The position numbers and the translations under genes were made by a program. Shown here in pieces: positions 59,101-64,000 of a stretch of DNA of 64,000 nucleotides (position 1 is the first letter of the stretch; every line of letters begins with the position of its first letter). The stretch covers positions 6,595,916 to 6,659,915 of the forward strand of contig JAXIVH010000014.1 of the NCBI GenBank assembly GCA_036785325.1, read 5' to 3'. This DNA comes from Urophycis tenuis. Lineage: Eukaryota > Chordata > Actinopteri > Gadiformes > Phycidae. The notes below the pieces were generated by a model that worked only from the letters and a program-made list of their open reading frames with translations, had not been told where the DNA came from and did not search any database.

Positions 59101-59449
59101 TCAAGTATATACATACCAATGTATATGACAGTGGACATTTACACAGACACGCGTGCCATGTTAAGGCATGCTACTCAGTGGAGAATCCCTGACAGATGTG
59201 TGCCCATTTGAACACATTACTCATGACGGCAGAGCTCAGATGATGTAACGATTCAGTGTTAATTAATAAAAAGCCATATTATAGTCGTTTTAAAGAGCAA
59301 GGGGAGGTAAATTAAATTTCACACTCACTTTCGCATTCGGGATCGCCGCAGATTTTGTAGTCTGACAAGAGGCACGACAGATATGGTGAAAATAATAATA
59401 TAATCACAAGGGAGCTGTACAGGCGACGGCAAGATCGCGAAAGAGCCAT
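42432..59449 (-). CDS. mia2: MIA2/cTAGE5 (TALI-type) ER-exit-site cargo receptor, long form
   Basis: Twenty-seven in-phase exons (7146 nt, 2381 aa): 59449-59329, 59043-58910, 58701-58615, 58399-54169, 54047-53931, 53539-53439, 51834-51703, 51554-51533, 50772-50684, 50104-50033, 49593-49483, 49387-49316, 49188-49084, 48923-48801, 48296-48156, 48060-47970, 47528-47461, 47246-47176, 47022-46921, 46737-46641, 46551-46484, 46018-45933, 45768-45655, 45035-44853, 44323-44150, 43554-43387, 42697-42432. In order it has a signal peptide (residues 1-32), a lumenal SH3-like MIA domain (CGDPECE, CRFLSFKRGD, REDLWAGS, FGYFPKDAV), a long acidic region, a membrane segment (about 1617-1635, PVIITSLVGLVTMLMF), coiled coils to about 2050 (MTEMYQENELKLHR is diagnostic), and a Pro-rich tail (ERSPYGPSPLG, PPP motifs) that in the family binds Sec23. 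It loads large cargo into COPII carriers. Neighbours GEMIN2 and FBXO33 support MIA2 rather than MIA3. Confidence 0.96.
42801..43330. mobile_element. Long-TIR foldback MITE in the last MIA2 intron
   Basis: The outer 90 bp or so are inverted copies. The left end reads GGGGTAGTTC, GACATAGGACCTCATTTCC, CCAGTGTGTTATTTATCAT; the right end is the complement, ending CCCCTTTAAGG at 43,330. The edges carry TTAT/TTAA-like words, which might be a TTAA target. The centre has no coding capacity. Confidence 0.75.
43773..43956 (-). mobile_element. tRNA-derived SINE (family 2) in a MIA2 intron
   Basis: This is the reverse complement of the SINE at 32,093-32,265. On minus, the head CTGCCCCAGTAGCTCAGTGG begins at about 43,956, a B-box-like GGTTCGATCCC is near 43,880, and the tail (GCGTCTGCTAAATGCCCCC) ends at about 43,780. 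A further partial head (AGTAGCTCAGTGG) lies just beyond at 43,959, perhaps from a dimer. Confidence 0.8.
45867..45922. repeat. (TG)n microsatellite next to MIA2 exon 22
   Basis: A TG run with CG variants ends 11 bp from the exon 22 donor on the opposite strand. Confidence 0.95.
48298..48460. repeat. (GGTGGTGGGGGT)n minisatellite abutting MIA2 exon 15
   Basis: About 160 bp of GGT/GGGGGT words. On the coding strand it is a (CCACCC)n tract that ends at the CACCAG splice acceptor of exon 15. Poly-Pro, poly-His and poly-Trp frames over it are artefacts. Confidence 0.93.
48716..48796. repeat. (TG)n microsatellite, about 40 units, at the MIA2 exon 14 donor
   Basis: An uninterrupted TG run; on the coding strand it is (CA)n starting 5 bases after the GTTTCA donor of exon 14. 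Length variation here could influence splicing, as (CA)n tracts bind hnRNP L in vertebrates. Confidence 0.95.
51533..51554 (-). CDS. mia2: 22-nt MIA2 microexon
   Basis: Between an AG at 51555 and a GTAAGC donor at 51532 lie 22 nt coding V-K-S-R-L-D-R plus one base. It fits phases 0 to 1 exactly and matches the basic V-R-S-R-L cytosolic flank of the mammalian membrane segment. Skipping it would shift the frame. Confidence 0.88.
51703..51834 (-). CDS. mia2: MIA2 membrane-anchor exon shared by both forms
   Basis: Forty-four codons, phase 0 at both ends, starting after TTCTAG. LPDAIRPGPELYGVPWEPV matches the conserved juxtamembrane block of MIA2/MIA3, and a hydrophobic stretch (IITSLVGLVTMLMF) follows. 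This is the point where the long and the short form join. Confidence 0.92.
52529..52636 (-). CDS. mia2: Alternative first exon of MIA2 (short cTAGE5-type form)
   Basis: ATG at 52636 opens 36 codons (MEMAELPVGDK to AVERVKD) that end in phase 0 at a GTATGT donor. Joined to the membrane exon at 51834 this gives an 820-aa protein, close to the about 800 aa of mammalian cTAGE5, with RVKD/MVLVLPDAI aligning with the mammalian start of that isoform. It lacks the SH3 domain and the acidic region. No splice acceptor suits its use as an internal exon, so a separate promoter must lie upstream (52,637-52,760, with several CpGs). The long form skips it: exon 6 also ends in phase 0. Confidence 0.8.
54169..58399 (-). 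CDS. mia2: MIA2 giant exon 4: acidic lumenal region
   Basis: One exon of 4231 nt (1410 codons plus one base) is open throughout, between TTTAG at 58400 and a GTATTC donor at 54168. It codes for the end of the SH3 module (KFDFFCLDENGYP), then a region very rich in Glu, Asp, Ser and Thr. A proline run lies at about residues 467-496, coded by a (CCA)n array at 57,258-57,343. Short FDWLGD / VTQWLGYGG / VTGLLGMQP-like repeats occur near the start, and a better-conserved helical end (LLTEVFGRHKLQWLDFI) lies near the donor. Large acidic lumenal exons are a feature of TANGO1-family proteins. The opposite-strand frames are shadows. Confidence 0.93.
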
Positions 59450-60050
59450 ACTTCGCGTTTTAGCAATAGTGGCTCAAGTAACAATGTCCCATGATCGACA
59501 AATAACTACATCGTTATGCCATTAAGGTGGACATTGACTCCAAGTAGTTGCTGTCACTATCGACTCGAAAGCAAATGAAGGGCTGAGATAAGATAGAATT
59601 GCATCTGTAGATGAATCATTAACAGCCAAAACCAAAAAGTAAGCAAAATAGCCAACGTTTTGTTTTTAAAATGCGCTTCTATGGGAGCGGTGTTTGGTCA
59701 AATGTGTAGATTTTCATTGACTATTTGCTTAAAATTATTATTTTGCGTGCAAAACGGCCTTTAATGTTGGACATTTGCGGACTTTGCCCCTGACTACGTT
59801 TTGATTGACTTGAGCGCAAAAGTAGGTACACGTGTGGCATCCATTCCCATGGCAACGACTCCGCACTTTGCAACGTCATCAGACTGCGCTGAAATACAAG
59901 ATGGCGGTGTTTATCTTTTTATATTTGGCACGCTAGCTGTGATTAATTGAATTGGCTGATAGCAACGCTTTTATTAACTAATATTCATTGTTGTTGTTTT
60001 GATCTAAAGCTGATAGTCTTTACCCTTAGTATATTATATTATAATCCACA
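59450..60050. promoter_or_regulatory. Shared divergent upstream region of MIA2 and GEMIN2
   Basis: Only 601 bp separate the two start codons, which point away from each other. Seen in it are a CACGTG E-box (59829-59834), an RFX-like CCCATGGCAACG (59846-59857), a CRE half-site (ACGTCA, about 59,874-59,879) and a YY1-type AAGATGGCGG (59898-59907). No TATA box is evident. These are typical of housekeeping bidirectional promoters; activity is inferred. The motifs cluster on the GEMIN2 side. Confidence 0.65.
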
Positions 60051-61459
60051 ATGAGGTCAGACGTGGAGGACCTCATGCCTAGGTTGCTGCCTATCGAGGC
60101 TGAGAACAGAACCGAAGCCTTGAAAGTTAACGGCGCCCCCCGAAACCCGCAAGAATATCTAAGACAAGTCCAGTAAATGTCGATTTTCCATCCAGCAACT
60201 CGTATTCTATGTTGCCTTTTCAGAAAATAAACATATGCAAATGGTTAGTTAATTATAGTGTATAGAAGTGTCCTGACATGTACTGGACCTAATCCATTTA
60301 ACACCATTCTCATTTCAGGTTGGAGGCGTCATTGTGTCCAGAGGTTGCCGTGGCCCAGATTGATCCCATGAAACTGAGGAAAACACAGACAGTCAACGCA
60401 TCCGTGGGTTATTCATTAACATAGAAAAATAGCAGGCTCCTGTTTGAGGAGGTGAAGACAGACGTCGGCGGATGTAACTGGTGGAGCACTTGCATATACA
60501 TAAACTCAAAGGTGTTACTTGTGTGCCAGGTCTCGGGCTGCCCGGCTGCTCCTGACGGCTTCTCCCCCAGCCTCGGATGGCAGCGTCAGCAAGTCGCTAA
60601 CTTCTCAGACGTCAGACAGGTACTAAACACACCCCCTTAAGTCATGTTGATCCTTCACTGGTAATGAGTCCTCAAGTGTGAGCAATTATGTTGAATAACA
60701 ATGTAAAGTTGAAGTAGATGTGTAGACTGTATATATGTGTTTTGTCTAAATCAAAGGACTGTACTTCAACTAATTTAATGTTGTTTTAATACTGTACTAC
60801 AAGTAAAAATAATTTATTTCCAAATCTATTTCACAGTGTAACTGGACGTATAATCTGTTCTGTGTTATGTTTCCCTATGGTGCTTGCACAATCAGAGCAT
60901 TGCCAAACATAGGAGACATTGGAGCACCCAGACTCTGGATGAAAACGTGGTAATGGTGAGTGACACCTAGTAGTTCAATTCACTGTCACCCTTACTGTGG
61001 TCCTCACTTGATCTTTGGTCCACCATCCCATTAGATTTTTTCATATTTGCCACACATCAACTTGCCCACCACCACATATACGGATATACCCCGCTTGACA
61101 TGTGGCCGTGTGTCCTCCCATCATTATTATTGTATGATTGCGAATACAAGCGGGGATCTCTGGTAAACTGCCCTCACGTCTAAACAGGCTGAGACATGAA
61201 CGGTTCAAGAGTGGTCGTAGAATCAAGATATTTAGAGCCGTCATTGTCCACACCATGCCGGTGCGGTCCGACTGATACCCGACCCTGTGTTTTGTACATG
61301 TCACAGCCCAAACTGTCGGATGAGGAGGGTTGGAAGATGTTCTGTTTAGGTGAGACGGTCTCCAAGGCCACCGCAGCGAGCGAAACAGACCCGGCCTCCT
61401 GCAACGTGTTGGACTACAGCAAGGTTGTGTGGTGATGCTTTTGTTCACTAGTTCCCTAG

Positions 61460-61498
<39 letters not shown>

Positions 61499-62150
61499 CA
61501 AATGGTGCAGTGTATGGATGTTGTTGTATCCATCATTTGTATTTTTTTTCAACTATCTCTTAACAAAGTATGATTGCGTTGCTGTTTACCTATATTTGTT
61601 ATGATTTCATAGCTGTTGACCTGCCGTTCTTCATGTTATTTTTGTTGAGTGGATGGGCACAAACATTCAGTAGATAATCAAACCATGACCGAGCCACTGA
61701 TCGGTCCTGCTAAAATTAAATATAAATGTGGTCGCTTGAGTTCAGATCCCCCCCCCCCTCCAGCCCAATCTCGATGAATAGGGAGAGCTATGCATGGGTT
61801 TGATCAAGTTCCTGTTTATTTTCAGATGGGTTTTCCACCTTTCCTCAGTATCGTCAGCAGACTCAACCAGGTAGTTTTCCTTGCTCAATTTCTTAGGCAT
61901 TCAGTGGATCAGCAACTCAAGTGAAACATTTGTGGCCTGGTTTACATTTTTTTCCCCCTGATTTCAGACTACAGTCTTGGCTTTGCTGGAGATTCTCGTC
62001 AGCTGGTATGAAGAGGGTGAACTTGTCCCTCAGTTGGTGAGCAAGCATGATGTCAACGTATTTCAGTGAATAACTGTGTAATAGGGCAGTGGTTCCCTAA
62101 GTGGTTCCCTAAGTGGGTCACCGCATGGACTGTGTTATAAGAGAGATAAT

Positions 62151-62183
<33 letters not shown>

Positions 62184-63167
62184 GTGCCTGCACCTGTGTG
62201 TGTGTAGGGTCGCTGGTTGTATGCACTGTTGGCCTGCTTGGAGAAGCCTTTGATCCCTGAAGCCCACTCAGTAATCAGACAGCTTGCCAGGAGATGTGGC
62301 CAGCTCCGCACCACACTGGTAAGCTGTGTTATTCCTCTGTATGTTTACCATGCATCTCTCACACTGATTTCCCTAGGGTTGCCCTTTGAAATATAATATA
62401 AGCATCTTTGGGCTTAAGTCATACAAAACAGCTTGCATGGCATCTGTTAGCTGCAGCGTTGACTGTATTTTTATTTTGACCGTGCTGACAGGCCCTCTAT
62501 CCTGTTCACTTCAATAAAGTATTAAAATAAGCTCATTCAATTAACTCAGTTCTTCCACCATCAATAGTTTTTGGTTTATTCTATTTTTGTTTAATATTTG
62601 TATTTGCTTAATAGCTGATTTACCTTTTGCTTGAAACTTGTTCTGGTGACTTTCTTACTGTATTAACAGCAATGCAATGTTTCACCTTATTCTGACAAAT
62701 GTACTTTTTGTCGCTGTGGATAAAAGCGTCTGCAAAATGCCCTAAATGTAAACGTAAATTAAACGATTCGGCTCATTCGTCCCAGCTGAACATGAGGATG
62801 TTTAGTGAGTGGTTTGATCACTCACCGTGTCTCTGTTTCTACAGCCGAGTCAGGAAGACGAGAGGCTGCCTGCCCTCAACCTTCTCATCTGCCTCGTTGC
62901 CAGGTAGCCCACCGCCCTGCTATAGATGGTTTCATTGTGACAGAAGAAAGGGCCCTATGCTTTCTGTCTACAAACATGCACCTGATTCCTGAAAACAGTG
63001 TTTGTTACGCTCATAATCATCAAGGCCAGACTGATCTGCATTGAGAATCCGAATGTGAACCCGCAATTAATTGTGACAATAATACATATTTTGCACATTT
63101 TGCAATGTTTTTTTTTTTTTTTTGCAGGTATTTTGAGCAGAATGACCTGGCAGACCACCAGGCGTGA
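60051..63167 (+). CDS. gemin2: Gemin2 (SIP1), SMN-complex core component
   Basis: Ten exons join in phase (798 nt, 265 aa): 60051-60172, 60319-60403, 60530-60619, 60896-60955, 61307-61423, 61826-61870, 61968-62036, 62208-62318, 62845-62903, 63128-63167. Family blocks are the N-terminal DVEDLMPRLLPIE, PRNPQEYLRQVQ, VAQIDPMKLRK, SDEEGWKMFCLGE, GFPPFLSIVSRLNQ, GRWLYALLACLEKPLIPEAH and ALNLLICLVARYFEQNDLAD. Gemin2 wraps around the Sm D1/D2-F/E/G pentamer and binds SMN, enabling snRNP core assembly in the cytoplasm. Human Gemin2 is 280 aa; this one has a shorter N-terminus. A TG-rich tract directly precedes the exon 8 acceptor. An AATAAA lies 330 bp after the stop. Confidence 0.97.
62690..62760 (+). 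mobile_element. SINE tail fragment in GEMIN2 intron 8
   Basis: GTCGCTGTGGATAAAAGCGT followed by CTGCAAAATGCCCTAAATGT is the 3' tail of the same SINE family as at 32,093 and 43,773. The tRNA-like head is absent, a 5' truncation. Confidence 0.65.
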
Positions 63168-63496
63168 ACCAAACAAATGGGAAGCTCGAATGGGAATCAC
63201 TTCCTTCAACACAATGGTGGACTCTGACTCTCCAAAATCCGGAATGCTCCAGAATGCTCTACACAGCAATGAGAACTAATGCCAAATTAGTCAGAGAAGG
63301 CTGATTGACAAAACGTAGAAAACACTTGTCAACGCCTTGACATGTTGCGTTGTTGTGTAGCCGTGTTGACTTATCAAGAAATGAACTCTGATTCTTCGCC
63401 ATGCTGTTTGCGAAGGATCATAGCTTTCCAGGGTGGGATGATTTATCAAGCGAAGGCCAAACGGTGACATGTATTGTTATTTGACTTAAATTTTTT

Positions 63497-63502
63497 AATA
63501 AA
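63497..63502 (+). terminator. AATAAA, likely GEMIN2 poly(A) signal
   Basis: The first canonical signal after the stop codon at 63167, giving a 3' UTR of about 350 nt. Confidence 0.65.
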
Positions 63503-63719
63503 TGAATGGAATTATAATGTACTTGAATCACTTTTTCTATCGTTTAGTTTGACGCTGATGGCAGCTAGCCTAGCTGCACCAACATGCCCGAATCATTATG
63601 GAATGGCAGTAACAGTGTCGGTAGCACTAATGCTGACATCCTTACCAAAATCATTCCTTGCTGAAAGTAAGGCGTTATAAGAAACGTTGTTTCTATGTTG
63701 AAATGATGATGATGTTTGG

Positions 63720-63735
63720 CCAGCAGGTGGCAGTG
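63720..63735 (+). promoter_or_regulatory. CTCF-like motif downstream of GEMIN2
   Basis: CCAGCAGGTGGCAGTG, preceded by TGG, matches the vertebrate CTCF core at every strong position. With the minus-strand motif at 27,665 it brackets the three host genes, though the two point outward. A third match, CCAGCAGGGGGCTC (45,005), lies inside coding exon 24 of MIA2. Confidence 0.55.
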
Positions 63736-64000
63736 CAAGCCAGAACGCGTGAGATCATGCAGGCTGGGAACCAGAGCCGAGAACAAGGCAAATCTGCGGG
63801 CTCATGTTTTATTTGCTCTGGCTCCCGTCCAGCTCAGACAGATCTCCAGCAGACCTGGCCCGAGTCGGGCCAATCACAGCCGTTTATCTTACATGCGGCG
63901 GGTTTAATACAATTACTGTACAGAGGACAAAAAAAGTGTGAGAAATTCTGTTATGTTCATTTTCAGTTTAACAAACAGGTTAAAAACATGCTATGCAAGC

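Larger units (their letters stand above)
63168..64000. other. GEMIN2 3' flank, no gene seen
   Basis: It holds the 3' UTR, a poly(A) signal at 63497-63502 and a CTCF-like motif at 63720-63735. The short frames to the window end show no recognisable domain. Confidence 0.6.

Noticed and set aside
1..64000. A novel defence, toxin or biosynthetic gene system
   Set aside because: All recognisable coding material is either transposon-derived or one of three well-known vertebrate genes; nothing supports a new system.

Overview
The window is a stretch of ray-finned fish (teleost) nuclear DNA. It has vertebrate genes with spliceosomal introns and conserved vertebrate neighbours, dense (TG)n and poly-G/poly-C tracts, tRNA-derived SINEs, and several fish-type DNA transposons nested inside one another. 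The species cannot be named from the sequence.

Bases 1-22,060 form a transposon graveyard with no host gene that I can support. In order it holds: a truncated hAT copy on the minus strand (1-1629); an orphan SGNH/GDSL-hydrolase exon (3096-3607); a nearly complete ZBED-type hAT element (about 3840-8482) whose transposase gene has three phase-consistent exons and one stop, with a Harbinger-like MITE in its intron; and a Crypton-type tyrosine recombinase gene (9785-14704, minus) split by a 3480-bp hAT element (10185-13664) with a perfect 8-bp target duplication. That hAT is a second, inverted copy of the one at 1-1629. Further on are a higher-order minisatellite (16860-17610) and a PIF/Harbinger element (about 17640-21330). 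The Harbinger element has an open DDE transposase facing a decayed MADF/BESS partner gene, and is itself hit by a SINE with a perfect 11-bp target duplication.

Bases 22,060-28,081 are repeat-rich and I see no gene. The remainder holds three ordinary host genes. FBXO33 (28082-32786, plus, 6 exons, 489 aa) is an F-box substrate receptor. MIA2/cTAGE5 (59449-42432, minus, 27 exons, 2381 aa) is an ER-exit-site cargo receptor with a lumenal SH3 domain, a 4.2-kb acidic exon, a membrane segment, coiled coils and a proline-rich Sec23-binding tail. It also has an internal promoter/first exon at 52636-52529 that would give an 820-aa short form. GEMIN2 (60051-63167, plus, 10 exons, 265 aa) is the SMN-complex core factor. 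Every exon junction in the three genes was read from the sequence, and all reading phases agree. FBXO33 and MIA2 converge tail to tail. MIA2 and GEMIN2 diverge from a 601-bp shared upstream region with E-box, RFX-like and YY1-like motifs.

I found no new defence, toxin or metabolic system. The most informative items are the datable nested insertions, the two broken inverted hAT copies with different lesions, the nearly intact ZBED-hAT and Harbinger transposase genes, and the dual-promoter, microexon-containing MIA2 gene.
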